NCBI RefSeq assembly: GCF_011602365.1
Contig: NZ_JAAONZ010000012.1
Span: forward strand, 62,001-126,000
Origin: Pseudomaricurvus hydrocarbonicus
GTDB taxonomy: Bacteria; Pseudomonadota; Gammaproteobacteria; Pseudomonadales; Cellvibrionaceae
Length of the DNA: 64,000 bases
Reading direction: 5' to 3'
Below, piece after piece: positions 10,384-19,970 of this stretch. Position 1 is the first letter of the stretch; the number at the start of each line of letters is the position of its first letter. Made by a program: the position numbers and the translations under genes. The notes under the pieces were generated by a model that was not told the origin of the DNA, searched no databases, and saw only the letters and a list, made by a program, of their open reading frames with translations.

Positions 10384-10384
<1 letters not shown>
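9443..10384 (+). CDS. ligI: 2-pyrone-4,6-dicarboxylate lactonase
   Basis: A 313-residue metal-independent amidohydrolase opening 2-pyrone-4,6-dicarboxylate to 4-oxalomesaconate. Family features are DAHCHVFGPG (H37, H39), RGVRFNFVKR, VVDHMGRPD and the catalytic aspartate in LWGTDWPHPN. It overlaps ligJ by 4 nt and its TAA overlaps the ligA ATG (TAATG), so the three genes are translationally coupled. An internal ATG at 9473 would remove ten residues, but the overlap arrangement favours the annotated start. The substrate comes from LigC. Confidence 0.95.
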
Positions 10385-11626
<1,242 letters not shown>

Positions 11627-11726
11627 ATTTGTTACTGGAAGTCAAAGATTAATCAAAGATTCCTAAGCCATAGCCGGTGATTGCTCATCCGGCCTTGGCA
11701 ACCCAAAGAAAACTAGGGAGAAAAGA

Positions 11727-12677
11727 ATGAAAGTTGCATTAGCAGGCCCTGGCGCCTTCGGTATCAAGCATCTGGACGCCATTGAAAAAATCGACGGCGT
11801 CGAAGTGGTGTCGCTGATTGGACGTGACCTGGAAAAAACCAAAAAAGTAGCGGAAAAGTATCATATCGGCCACACCTCCACCGAGCTGGCAGACGCACTG
11901 GCATTGCCGGAAGTGGACGCGGTGATTTTGTGTACACCGACACAAATGCACGCTGCCCAGTCGATAGAGTGTATGCGAGCCGGCAAGCACGTGGAAGTGG
12001 AGATTCCACTGGCAGACAGCTGGGAAGAGGCTGAAGAAGTGCTCAAGGTACAAAAAGAAACCGGCAAAGTGTGCATGGTCGGTCACACCCGTCGATTCAA
12101 CCCGTCACATCAGTACGTGAACAAAAAGATACGGGCTGGAGAGCTGAACATTCAACAGATGGATGTGCAAACCTATTTCTTCCGTCGCACCAATACCAAT
12201 GCTCTGGGTGAGGCTCGCAGCTGGACCGATCATCTGCTGTGGCACCACGCCGCTCACACGGTCGATCTGTTTCGCTATCAGGCCGGTGCTGAAATCGTCT
12301 CCGCCAATGCACTGGAAGGACCAAAGCACCCGGAGCTGGGCATTGCCATGGACATGTCCATTCAAATGAAAGCGGCCAATGGCGCAATCTGTACCCTGTC
12401 CCTGTCCTTCAACAATGACGGCCCGCTGGGTACTTTTTTCCGTTACATCTGTGACAACGGCACCTACATTGCCCGCTATGACGATCTGGTGAATGGTAAA
12501 GAAGAGCCGATCGATGTTTCCAAGGTGGATGTGTCCATGAACGGTATTGAACTGCAGGACCGTGAGTTCTTTGCCGCCATTGCCGAAGGGCGTGAGCCTA
12601 ATTCCAGCGTGGCACAGGTACTGCCTTGTTATAAAGTACTGCACGACCTGGAACAGCAACTGAACGCCGCTCAATAA
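11727..12677 (+). CDS. ligC: 4-carboxy-2-hydroxymuconate-6-semialdehyde dehydrogenase
   Basis: A 316-residue Gfo/Idh/MocA-type NADP dehydrogenase that oxidises the hemiacetal form of the LigAB product to 2-pyrone-4,6-dicarboxylate. The nucleotide-binding motif GPGAFG is at residues 8-13; ILCTPTQMHA, the HVEVEIPLADSW segment and WTDHLLWHHAAHTVDLF match the LigC branch, and the length equals LigC (315). AGGGAGAAAAGA precedes the ATG. A small GCCGG/CCGGC hairpin lies in the 100-nt gap after ligB, so ligC may have adjusted expression within the same operon. Confidence 0.94.
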   Translation: MKVALAGPGAFGIKHLDAIEKIDGVEVVSLIGRDLEKTKKVAEKYHIGHTSTELADALALPEVDAVILCTPTQMHAAQSIECMRAGKHVEVEIPLADSWEEAEEVLKVQKETGKVCMVGHTRRFNPSHQYVNKKIRAGELNIQQMDVQTYFFRRTNTNALGEARSWTDHLLWHHAAHTVDLFRYQAGAEIVSANALEGPKHPELGIAMDMSIQMKAANGAICTLSLSFNNDGPLGTFFRYICDNGTYIARYDDLVNGKEEPIDVSKVDVSMNGIELQDREFFAAIAEGREPNSSVAQVLPCYKVLHDLEQQLNAAQ

Positions 12678-12713
12678 TTTGTGTCAACGCTAACCGCCAC
12701 CGGAGAATTCGCT

Positions 12714-13703
12714 ATGCAAACCCGTCGTATCGGCAACGCCGAAGTGCCCGCCATCGGTCTTGGGTGTATGAACCTGAGTCACGCCTACGGCACACCACCC
12801 GATACCGAGACTGCGACGGCATTACTGCATAAAGCGTTTGATCTGGGCGTTCGCCATTTTGACACGGCGGCACTTTACGGTTTCGGTGCCAATGAAACTT
12901 TGGTGGGTGAGGCGATAAAACCTTTCCGCCAGCAGGTTCATCTGGCCAGCAAGTGTGCGATGACCGGTGTTGAGGGGGTTCGCGTCATTGACGGTCGCCC
13001 TGAAACCTTGACCCGGACTCTGGATGAAGCGCTGACGCGCTTGCAGACCGATCACATTGATCTGTATTACCTGCACCGCTGGGATAAAAACGTGCCCATT
13101 GAAGACAGTGTGGGGGCTTTGTCCCGAGCGGTAGAGGACGGTAAAATTGGCGCGATTGGATTGTCTGAAGTCTCTGCCGCTACCTTGCGTAAAGCGCATG
13201 CGGTTCACCCCATTGCTGCGGTCCAGACCGAGTACTCCCTCTGGACCCGCAATGCGGAGATCGCTGTGCTGCAAGCCTGTAAAGAGCTGGACACGAGCTT
13301 TGTGGCCTTCTCGCCGGTCGCCCGCGGTTTTTTGACCGGTGCGGTCACTGACCCGGCTGCGTTCGCGGCCAAAGACATCCGCCGCAATATGCCGCGTTTT
13401 CAGGAACCGCACTTTAGCAGCAACCAACGTTGGCTGAATGAGTTTGCCGACCTGGCCAAAACAGAGAATTGCAGCATGGCGCAGTTGTCGCTGGCCTGGC
13501 TGTTATCGCGCGATGATCATGTCTTGCCGATTCCGGGTACCACCTCGATCGCACACCTGGAAGACAATCTGGCGGCCGCTGAGATCACGCTCTCAGCCGA
13601 GGTGATTGGCAAACTGGATGAGTTGATCAACCAGACTACGGTGAGTGGTCCACGCTACCCTGAGGCCACCCAGGCCGAGATTGATACGGAAGAATTTGCC
13701 TGA
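12714..13703 (+). CDS. Aldo/keto reductase
   Basis: A 329-residue aldo/keto reductase. The catalytic tetrad is complete: D50, Y55, K80 and H121, in FDTAALYG, LASKCAM and YYLHRWD. The C-terminal part has FSPVARGFLTG and PIPGTTSIAHLEDN, typical of the AKR13/YakC-like branch. ATG 12714 has CGGAG 8 nt upstream; a GTG frame opens at 12681. It is the last gene of the lig run, 36 nt after ligC. It could reduce an aromatic aldehyde or a pathway semialdehyde; the substrate cannot be read from the sequence. Confidence 0.88.
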   Translation: MQTRRIGNAEVPAIGLGCMNLSHAYGTPPDTETATALLHKAFDLGVRHFDTAALYGFGANETLVGEAIKPFRQQVHLASKCAMTGVEGVRVIDGRPETLTRTLDEALTRLQTDHIDLYYLHRWDKNVPIEDSVGALSRAVEDGKIGAIGLSEVSAATLRKAHAVHPIAAVQTEYSLWTRNAEIAVLQACKELDTSFVAFSPVARGFLTGAVTDPAAFAAKDIRRNMPRFQEPHFSSNQRWLNEFADLAKTENCSMAQLSLAWLLSRDDHVLPIPGTTSIAHLEDNLAAAEITLSAEVIGKLDELINQTTVSGPRYPEATQAEIDTEEFA

Positions 13704-13710
13704 GCAAAAC

Positions 13711-13742
13711 ATGGCTTCGATAGCGGACGTCGTCGAAGCCAT
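13711..13742 (-). terminator. Hairpin between convergent aldo/keto reductase and GntR genes
   Basis: ATGGCTTCGA (13711-13720) pairs with TCGAAGCCAT (13733-13742), a perfect 10-bp stem. On the minus strand it is followed by GTTTTGC, so it most likely ends GntR transcription; on the plus strand no T-run follows. Confidence 0.5.
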
Positions 13743-13787
13743 ACCCTGCGTTGAATGCGGCTCCACTTTCCACTCTTTTGTCCGGCG

Positions 13788-14516
13788 CTACTTCCCCGTT
13801 TTATTTTCCGAATCCTGACCAATGACCCGGATGCTGTTGTCCGGGGCCTGGCTGAACAAATCCGCGTAGCGCAAAGTCGCGTTGGCGTGTTCGCGCATGA
13901 TGGCTTCTGCGCGTGCGCCCTGGCCACAATCGATGGCATCAAAAGCGGCGTGGTGCTGCATATGGGCAAAGTTAAAGCGCCGGTATTCCTGATCCAGATG
14001 ATTGCGGTCTATGGCCAGAGCATTAACAGACGCAAACGGTAAATGTTCATTGCGGCTCAAGGCGGAAACGATGGCGGGATTTTTACTGGCCTCGAGGATG
14101 AGGGTGTGAAAGCGTTGATTGAGGGAGTGATACTCCTCCAGGTCCAGTTCTGTAATGGAGCCTGTTGCGAACAGGGCGTCGCCCTGCGCCAGACATTCGC
14201 GCAGTCCCTGGCGTTGTTCGTCAGACAAACCGTTCTCGGCAGCTTGCCGGGCGGCCAGACCTTCCAATACCCCACGCACTTCGACGGCACCACTGATCTC
14301 TTCGGCGGACACCTCGCGCACCCGATAGCCACGACGTTCGAGCTTTTCCAGCAGGCCTTCCTGTTCCAGGGCCCTGAAGGCAATCCTGACCGGGGTGCGT
14401 GATACGCCCAGGCGCTCAGCCGTGGGAATTTCCGCCACGCGCTCGCCGGCCTGCAGCTCGCCGGAAGCAATCATTTGTCGGAGGGTGCTGAGCACATGTT
14501 GGCCGGGTTTTGTCAT
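13788..14516 (-). CDS. GntR-family (FCD) transcriptional regulator
   Basis: A 242-residue regulator with an N-terminal winged helix (about 5-70; IPTAERLGVSRTPVRIAFRALE) and an FCD-type helical effector domain whose histidines in YHSLNQRFHTLI and MQHHAAFDAI could bind a metal or acid ligand. It is convergent to the lig operon and stands alone. FCD regulators usually sense small organic acids. An 8-bp inverted repeat 31 bp upstream of its start suggests autoregulation. Confidence 0.9.
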   Translation of the reverse strand: MTKPGQHVLSTLRQMIASGELQAGERVAEIPTAERLGVSRTPVRIAFRALEQEGLLEKLERRGYRVREVSAEEISGAVEVRGVLEGLAARQAAENGLSDEQRQGLRECLAQGDALFATGSITELDLEEYHSLNQRFHTLILEASKNPAIVSALSRNEHLPFASVNALAIDRNHLDQEYRRFNFAHMQHHAAFDAIDCGQGARAEAIMREHANATLRYADLFSQAPDNSIRVIGQDSENKTGK

Positions 14517-14546
14517 GGGGTGTTATTTTGAAATCCTGTGTCTCGA

Positions 14547-14581
14547 ATGATGTCTGCATAAGTTGATATTTCCGACATCAT
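14547..14581. promoter_or_regulatory. Inverted repeat upstream of the GntR gene
   Basis: ATGATGTC (14547-14554) and GACATCAT (14574-14581) are a perfect dyad with a 19-bp spacer, placed 31 bp before the GntR start codon on the minus strand. It could be a self-regulatory operator or flank the promoter. Confidence 0.4.
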
Positions 14582-14854
14582 AGCAGAATGGATCCAATTT
14601 GACGTCTTATCCCATTTGGCTATGCCCGATTCTTGGGCCGTTAAAGGCTCTAAACTGCCTCAGAGACCAAGGCTATTGTCGAATCACTGGGAAATGGGGT
14701 TCACTGGGAAGAGGAGTTGTGGCTAATGTGTATGCGTTATGCGCGGATCAAGCAGCCATTATGGCAACGGTTACGTGAAATACACGGTCACTATCAGGGT
14801 TGAAACTTAGCTCGTAGAGTTGAAACTCAGCTCGCTGAAAGGGTGCCTGCCACG

Positions 14855-14884
14855 AGGTGGCTCAGTCGAATGACTGAGCCACCT
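14855..14884 (-). terminator. 13-bp stem-loop after the first Rieske oxygenase gene
   Basis: AGGTGGCTCAGTC (14855-14867) pairs perfectly with GACTGAGCCACCT (14872-14884) around a GAAT loop, 15 nt beyond the Rieske stop codon. It has no U-tract, so it may act as a transcript-stabilising or Rho-assisted end. Its core resembles the terminator at 6-52. Confidence 0.5.
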
Positions 14885-14898
14885 TGGTCAAGACTGGC

Positions 14899-16245
14899 TT
14901 ACGCTTTGTTCATGTAATCGTTGAGTACTTCATGGAAACGCTGCACACGACGTTCTTGATGGGCCATGTTAAATCCCTGGAAGCCGGAGGATGACAGTCC
15001 TTCTTGCTGCATTTTGGCTATGCTGAGGTCTTCATCGGCGGTGCGCCCCAGAGACTTTTCCCCATACAGAAACTGGTCATGTTCGCAATCCTTGACTGGG
15101 AGATCCGGTCCACCCGCAGGGGACGGTGTGGTTTTCACTCCCTTGACGGGATGCACCATCCACCAGTGGTCAAACAAGCAGCGCTGAGGATCACCGGAGG
15201 GATGTGGTCGAGGCCGTAAAAGCTGGACGCCATCGGGGCCAACCGACAAGACGGTATTGGGGAAAATATTGTAAATAACATAGTCCGTGAACTGATAACT
15301 GGCGTAGTTTTCGTAGTGCTTATAGCCCTTTAATTCACCCAGCTCGCGCTTTGCGTTTTGCAGGGCGTGGCGAATCCGGCCATGATTTTCTTTGCCGTAG
15401 TAATCATCCGGGTCGAGGTTCCACTGGCGCATAATGACTGCCAAATGGTCTGCTACTTCGTCACCTTCCTGCAGTACAGAAGGATTGTGGGAGGGAAACC
15501 ATCCGCGGTTGTGACCTTCCGCTAAGGTATCAAACTGGCAGGCCTCGTGATTGGCCTCAATATAGGGAATCAGACCGGGGTGTAATACCTGTACGTGGTA
15601 GGCTTCATTGAAATTATCGGTAATGATTTTCCAGTTACAGGGGCTATCGGCAGTCATATTCAGAACACGAACGGTATCCTGAATGTTGTAAGAGGCCAGG
15701 TCGGTGGTGACGACTTCGCCGAGAAACTCCTCCAGAGAGCAGGCATCCGGGTCCATATTTACCCAGATAAACCCGAATAGGTCGCGGCATTGTATTTCTT
15801 TAAGACCCACTCTGCCACAGGGACTCCCCTGTGGATAATCGTCTTCGTTAGGGACGTGAACCGTGTTGCCTTGACGATCAAACTGCCAGCCGTGGTATGG
15901 GCAGGTGAAATGGTTAATGAAAGATTCGCCTTCCTCGGAAATGCGAGTTCCCCGGTGGGGGCAAGAGTTGTAGAAGGCTCTTAATTGATTGTCATCGCCT
16001 CGAACACAGATTATCGACTCGCTGCCGAGGTTGGTGGTGACATACTCTCCGGGTTCCTCTATATGGTAGGAGAGCCCGGCAACGTTCCAGGTTTTTGACC
16101 AGACATTTTGCCATTCTTGTTTGGCGTATTCTGTGTCGGTGTAGCGTTCGGCACAAATAGAATCGCCGCGCAAGGTTGCTTCTGGTAACTTAATCGGTTG
16201 GTCCAGGTCGGATGTCAGAGCATAGGCACTGGTGGTTATCGTCAT
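14899..16245 (-). CDS. Rieske aromatic-ring-hydroxylating oxygenase, alpha subunit
   Basis: A 448-residue oxygenase component. The Rieske [2Fe-2S] site is C95-P-H97 and C115-x-x-H118 (CPHRG, CPYHGW). The mononuclear iron site shows DNFNEAYHVQVLH with H217 and H222, and the third ligand is probably an aspartate in TADEDLSIAK near the C-terminus. Length and layout match alpha subunits of Rieske dioxygenases or monooxygenases; the substrate is not readable. The upstream gene in the same direction is a SnoaL-like protein. No reductase is nearby. A 7-4-7 palindrome (16322-16339) lies 77 bp before the start codon, so it has its own regulated promoter. Confidence 0.93.
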   Translation of the reverse strand: MTITTSAYALTSDLDQPIKLPEATLRGDSICAERYTDTEYAKQEWQNVWSKTWNVAGLSYHIEEPGEYVTTNLGSESIICVRGDDNQLRAFYNSCPHRGTRISEEGESFINHFTCPYHGWQFDRQGNTVHVPNEDDYPQGSPCGRVGLKEIQCRDLFGFIWVNMDPDACSLEEFLGEVVTTDLASYNIQDTVRVLNMTADSPCNWKIITDNFNEAYHVQVLHPGLIPYIEANHEACQFDTLAEGHNRGWFPSHNPSVLQEGDEVADHLAVIMRQWNLDPDDYYGKENHGRIRHALQNAKRELGELKGYKHYENYASYQFTDYVIYNIFPNTVLSVGPDGVQLLRPRPHPSGDPQRCLFDHWWMVHPVKGVKTTPSPAGGPDLPVKDCEHDQFLYGEKSLGRTADEDLSIAKMQQEGLSSSGFQGFNMAHQERRVQRFHEVLNDYMNKA

Positions 16246-16321
16246 GGCAGAAAACCTCTCTTCAATATACTTATTGTATTTATAGGGGTTGGAAACTTAG
16301 TTTAGTCAAACGTATAAAAAT

Positions 16322-16339
16322 AAACAATATTAATTGTTT
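16322..16339. promoter_or_regulatory. Regulon palindrome, copy 1 (AAACAAT-N4-ATTGTTT)
   Basis: A perfect 7-4-7 dyad (AAACAAT ATTA ATTGTTT) 77 bp upstream of the Rieske gene. It is one of nine similar sites spread over 46 kb; probable TetR-family operator. Confidence 0.7.
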
Positions 16340-16388
16340 TTTTTGGCTGAATTTCCGACCTTGACTGATGAAGTGGTCAAATGGGCTG

Positions 16389-16802
16389 TTATTCGCCGTG
16401 AATGGGCATAAACGTGCGCTGTTTGAATAGCCACTGGCCGTCTATTTTTACCAGCTTGTCATCATATTGTCCGCGTGGGCGTAATTCGGTGCCGTCCTGA
16501 GTCACCGCGACTTCTGCGGTATAGCTACGGGCGGTGGCGGTATTACCGGTTACCTGAATCGAACCCGGTGAGATGGCCATGAAGACAAACGGAAACAGTT
16601 CCATACCTTGCATCCAGCCTTCAATAATATTGCTTTTTCCTTTAACCGCTTCCATACCCGGGACTACGGGAAGGTTCCACTCAGATTCTTCTGCCCAGGT
16701 TGATCCCCAGGTATGGGCATTGCGTTGATTGACCCCATCGGCGTAGGTGTCCATCAGTTCACGGATCATTAACCGATCTTCAAAGTTGCCAGAAAAAGAC
16801 AT
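16389..16802 (-). CDS. SnoaL-like (NTF2-fold) protein
   Basis: A 137-residue NTF2-fold protein (EDRLMIRELMDTYADGVNQRN at the start, then HTWGSTWAEESEWNLP, closing with LFKQRTFMPIHGE). The fold is shared with small beta subunits of Rieske dioxygenases and with SnoaL-type cyclases, isomerases and dehydratases. The start at 16802 has GAGGAG 6 nt upstream; a longer frame to 16841 lacks a ribosome site. It precedes the Rieske alpha gene by 143 nt, so it may be its partner, but the gap contains an operator, implying separate promoters. Confidence 0.8.
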   Translation of the reverse strand: MSFSGNFEDRLMIRELMDTYADGVNQRNAHTWGSTWAEESEWNLPVVPGMEAVKGKSNIIEGWMQGMELFPFVFMAISPGSIQVTGNTATARSYTAEVAVTQDGTELRPRGQYDDKLVKIDGQWLFKQRTFMPIHGE

Positions 16803-16823
16803 AACTTGCTCCTCGTGTGTTAG

Positions 16824-16848
16824 ACATTCAATGAATAACATTGAATGT
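16824..16848. promoter_or_regulatory. 10-bp inverted repeat ahead of the SnoaL-like gene
   Basis: ACATTCAATG (16824-16833) and CATTGAATGT (16839-16848) form a perfect dyad with a 5-nt centre, just upstream of the ribosome site. It could be an operator or a 5'-leader hairpin. Confidence 0.45.
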
Positions 16849-16903
16849 TTATTATTGTTACTTAAGTCAGGGTTCGAAAACTATACCGTATCAACAAACA
16901 TTA

Positions 16904-16921
16904 AAACAATCATGTTTGTAT
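16904..16921. promoter_or_regulatory. Regulon palindrome, copy 2 (imperfect)
   Basis: AAACAAT CATG TTTGTAT keeps the left arm but matches the right arm at 5 of 7 positions. It lies between the divergent SnoaL-like gene (102 bp) and the MDR oxidoreductase gene (68 bp). It is the weakest of the nine copies. Confidence 0.45.
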
Positions 16922-16988
16922 TTATTGTTGTGTGGCTATAGAATATGCAACCAAACATGGGTTGTAACCTGCGATGAAAGGTAAGTTT

Positions 16989-17993
16989 ATGCATTATAAG
17001 AATAAACAGTTTTATCTTAAGAAACGTCCACAAGGAATTGCTGATTTAGACAGCGTGCCCTTAAAAGAATCTGATATCACCCAAATTGAAGACGGCCAAC
17101 TATTGATTGAAAATCATTACTTTTCAATTGATCCGGCGATTCGGGGGTGGATGCGCGATGAGCCCAGTTATATGCCGCCTATTGAGTTGGGCGAGGTCAT
17201 TCGCAGTTCGACTGTGGGAACGGTGATCGAAAGCCGCCATCCGGAATATTCCGTGGGGGATGTGGTGTATGGCATCAATGGCTGGGAAACCCACAGCGTG
17301 TCAAATGGCTATTTCCTGACTAAGATACCTGACAACAACCGTTACCCCCTGTCGTATTATCTGAGTGTGATGGGCGCGGTGGGCTTGACTGCCTATTTTG
17401 GTATCACCGATCGCTCGGGCCTGAAACCAGGGGAGACCCTGTTGATGAGTGCCGCAGCCGGAGCTGTTGGGTCACTGGGGGGGCAAATAGCCAAATTGAT
17501 GGGATGTCGTGTCGTGGGTATCGCCGGTAGCGAAGAAAAATGCGCCAGAATTAAGGCGTTGGGTTTTGATGATGTGATTAATTACAAAACCACAGATGAT
17601 ATGACTGCGGCCATTGCCAAAGCCTGTCCAGAAGGCGTTGATGTGTATTTTGATAATGTCGGTGGCGAAATTCTGGATGCCGCCCTGATGAATTTGAAGT
17701 CTCACGGACGCGTACTGTTTTGCGGTTCTATCTCGTCGTATAACGCGACGGAGCCGGTTCCAGGACCTTATAATTGGTGGCAGATCCTCGCTCGAAGCGC
17801 TGAAATTCGCGGTTTTTTGGTCAGTGATTATTTTTCACAGTTTGCCAGCGCGGCCGAAACTCTGGGACAGTGGTTGGATGATGGCAAGATAGAATTTAAC
17901 GAAGAGATTGTCGAAGGTTTCGAAAATTGTTTGTTAGCGTTTAACCGCTTATTTGATGGTAGCAACCAAGGTAAGTTACTGATAAAAATCTAG
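16989..17993 (+). CDS. MDR-superfamily NADP-dependent oxidoreductase (prostaglandin-reductase/CurA-like)
   Basis: A 334-residue zinc-free medium-chain reductase. It has the N-terminal ADH_N_2 pattern (HYFSIDPAIRGWMRD), a Rossmann motif (SAAAGAVGSLGGQIAK), DVYFDNVGGEILDA, and FCGSISSYNATEPVPGPYNWW. The family reduces the C=C bond of enones and alkenals, or oxidises the reverse. ATG 16989 has AAAGG upstream and matches paralog N-termini better than the in-frame ATG at 16974. Three paralogs occur in the window (40488, 52249 and 61537), each beside Rieske, TonB or SDR genes. Confidence 0.9.
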   Translation: MHYKNKQFYLKKRPQGIADLDSVPLKESDITQIEDGQLLIENHYFSIDPAIRGWMRDEPSYMPPIELGEVIRSSTVGTVIESRHPEYSVGDVVYGINGWETHSVSNGYFLTKIPDNNRYPLSYYLSVMGAVGLTAYFGITDRSGLKPGETLLMSAAAGAVGSLGGQIAKLMGCRVVGIAGSEEKCARIKALGFDDVINYKTTDDMTAAIAKACPEGVDVYFDNVGGEILDAALMNLKSHGRVLFCGSISSYNATEPVPGPYNWWQILARSAEIRGFLVSDYFSQFASAAETLGQWLDDGKIEFNEEIVEGFENCLLAFNRLFDGSNQGKLLIKI

Positions 17994-18042
17994 CGCCCGG
18001 CAGTAACGGGTCATTGAATCCTAGTTATGTTGTAACCTGCTT

Positions 18043-18068
18043 AGGCGCTGTTTATCAGCGCCTTTTTT
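18043..18068 (+). terminator. Rho-independent terminator after the MDR oxidoreductase gene
   Basis: AGGCGCTG (18043-18050) pairs with CAGCGCCT (18056-18063) around a 5-nt loop and is followed by six Ts. Confidence 0.88.
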
Positions 18069-18130
18069 GTGTTTCTATACTTTGCGCTGACGGTATGAGA
18101 GGTTGATTTGCAATCTCTTTAGACAGCCAG

Positions 18131-18442
18131 TTAGACCGCGACCTGCAGCATACCCGCGTCAGAAACCTGCAGGGGATAGGTGTTGAGAGGGACGTTCGTC
18201 AGCTGTCCCATGGGTTTACCGGTTTCCAGGTTAAACCTCACACCATGCAGAGGGCAGGAGATGAAGCAATTGCGAATTCTACCGCCTTCCAGTTCCGCAC
18301 GCTGATGCGTGCACATGTTGTCTACGGCGTAGTACTCTCCTCCGGCGTTGCAAATTAAGATATTTTTGCCGTCAATAAGCAGGGCCTTACTGCTGTTATG
18401 TTCCAGCTCGTGAGCTGGAAATGCGTCGTGATAGCGGGTCAT
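18131..18442 (-). CDS. Rieske [2Fe-2S] ferredoxin
   Basis: A 103-residue Rieske-type ferredoxin with C44-T-H46 and C63-x-x-H66 (CTHQRAELEGG, CPLHG). It resembles bacterial dioxygenase ferredoxins and NirD-like proteins and should pass electrons to a Rieske oxygenase, most simply the one encoded directly upstream. The start at 18442 (AAGAAG upstream) is preferred to a longer frame to 18484. It is the last gene of the eight-gene minus-strand operon. It is the only visible electron-transfer partner for four oxygenases. Confidence 0.9.
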   Translation of the reverse strand: MTRYHDAFPAHELEHNSSKALLIDGKNILICNAGGEYYAVDNMCTHQRAELEGGRIRNCFISCPLHGVRFNLETGKPMGQLTNVPLNTYPLQVSDAGMLQVAV

Positions 18443-18553
18443 AATATTCACTTCTTTTCTACGGTAGTCACTTCGTAGAACCACGGAGCCGATGTGGACT
18501 CGCGGTTCTACTCATGGCGAGATGAGGGTTCAAAACCGTGAACTCAGTCTCGA

Positions 18554-19939
18554 TTACGCTTTCAAATATTTGTCTATGGTTTGGTGCAGGTGACGAATGC
18601 GACTCTCCTGATAAGTGGCGAGGCTCACAGTGCCTTTTTTGGAGGCGAGCATACCGCGCTGCACCGCGGGCATATTGCTGTCATCCTGATCAAACACCGG
18701 ACCCAGTGCGCCCAGCTCCTCAGCGCAACTGAACGGCAGATTCGGATCGAGTTTGTTGACCGGCACGGCCGCGGGCTTCTCGCTTCCTTTGGGGTATCGC
18801 ATCAACAGCATAATATCAAAAATGCAAGAGTTATGATCGTCGCCATTGGGCAAAAAACGATAGACAATGTTGCCATGATAGCCAACCCAGATTTGAAAAT
18901 TGGGGAAGGCACTGTACAAAATAGCGTCTTCGAGTTCGGCCATGGTGGCTTGCGAAAGGTCTTCACCGCAAGCATCCTCAAACAGCCCACGATTGGTGTC
19001 GGCCACGTATTTTCTGGCGCTGACTCCGGCGGGAAGAATCTGGCCATCCGAGGAATTCAGGGCCATACGGCCAGACAATTCGAGAATGTCACGCATCACA
19101 TCCTCTTCAGAAACCCCGGATAGATGCGGGCTGGGGACGCCCATGGGGGTTACGGATCTACTGATATTATCCCCAAAGGTGTCGTATTGAGAGTTGGCAT
19201 CGCCCGTGAAGGTCATGATTTGACTGTGGGTAGCCACAGTGTGGAATGACTCCATAAACGCTTCAGCGCCTACTTTCCAATTGCACTTAACGACACGTTG
19301 CACATGAATGCCTTTGTAGTAATCGTGCAGTGGGTAGCGGCTGAAGTGATCGGGCAATGGCGCCAGGTATTCCTCCAGCGGTTGTGCGTGTTCATCGAAG
19401 TTAATAAACACAAAACCGCCCCAGGTGCCGACTTTGACCTGGGGGAGTTTCATGTCTTTTTCGTCAAGATGGCGGAAATCCCATTTACAGGGAATGCCTT
19501 TAAAGTCGCCGTCCAGATCCCAGGTGGCACCGTGAAAAGGGCATTTGAATTCTTTGACGTGCCCGTCCTCATCGCGCAGCAGACGTCCGCGATGGAGGCA
19601 AGAGTTAATGAAGCCTTTAATTTCGTTTTCACTGGAGCGGGTAATAATGACAGACTCATTGATCACTTCATACACATGGTGATCGCCAACTTCTGGAATG
19701 TCTTCTTCGCGGCAAGCCATTTGCCAGGCTTTAGGCCAGAGCTTTTTCGCTTCCAGATCGTGGTATTCACGAGAGACCCAGCGTGCAACGTCAAGGTCCT
19801 CGTCGCCCATGTGATCGCAGGAATTTTCGCGCAAATATAGGGGTACTTCGACCTCTTCGAGATCCAGTAAATCCTGAAAAGAGGTCCCTTGGCAGCGGAC
19901 GTTATCACCTTGTTGACGAGCTTTATCGGTAGTGGTCAT
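18554..19939 (-). CDS. Rieske aromatic-ring-hydroxylating oxygenase, alpha subunit
   Basis: A 461-residue oxygenase. The Rieske site is C114-L-H116 and C133-x-x-H136 (CLHRGR, CPFHGATW). The iron site shows EAFMESFHTVATH with H233 and H238, and an acidic stretch FDQDDSN lies at the C-terminal position of the third ligand. It is closer to the 35785-37200 oxygenase (shared ACREE, CKWDF, VKV-W-GFVFINFD blocks) than to the other two. It sits between the thiolase-like gene (31 nt upstream) and the ferredoxin gene, so it is part of the 2-oxo-acid dehydrogenase operon. Substrate unknown. Confidence 0.93.
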   Translation of the reverse strand: MTTTDKARQQGDNVRCQGTSFQDLLDLEEVEVPLYLRENSCDHMGDEDLDVARWVSREYHDLEAKKLWPKAWQMACREEDIPEVGDHHVYEVINESVIITRSSENEIKGFINSCLHRGRLLRDEDGHVKEFKCPFHGATWDLDGDFKGIPCKWDFRHLDEKDMKLPQVKVGTWGGFVFINFDEHAQPLEEYLAPLPDHFSRYPLHDYYKGIHVQRVVKCNWKVGAEAFMESFHTVATHSQIMTFTGDANSQYDTFGDNISRSVTPMGVPSPHLSGVSEEDVMRDILELSGRMALNSSDGQILPAGVSARKYVADTNRGLFEDACGEDLSQATMAELEDAILYSAFPNFQIWVGYHGNIVYRFLPNGDDHNSCIFDIMLLMRYPKGSEKPAAVPVNKLDPNLPFSCAEELGALGPVFDQDDSNMPAVQRGMLASKKGTVSLATYQESRIRHLHQTIDKYLKA

Positions 19940-19970
19940 GGAGCTGACTCCTTAGTTATTATTTGGGGAC

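Larger units (their letters stand above)
14517..14898. other. Intergenic region between the GntR and Rieske genes
   Basis: This stretch holds the GntR-proximal dyad, a tandem pair of near-identical 16-mers (14799-14814 and 14819-14834, 15 of 16 identical) and a strong hairpin at 14855-14884. I see no gene with a start codon and ribosome site in it. Confidence 0.6.

Noticed and set aside
14640-14803. Short open stretch, a possible remnant coding sequence in the GntR-Rieske gap
   Set aside because: Reading about 50 codons gives a plausible peptide, but there is no start codon with a ribosome site and no domain; I cannot support a gene or a transposase relic.
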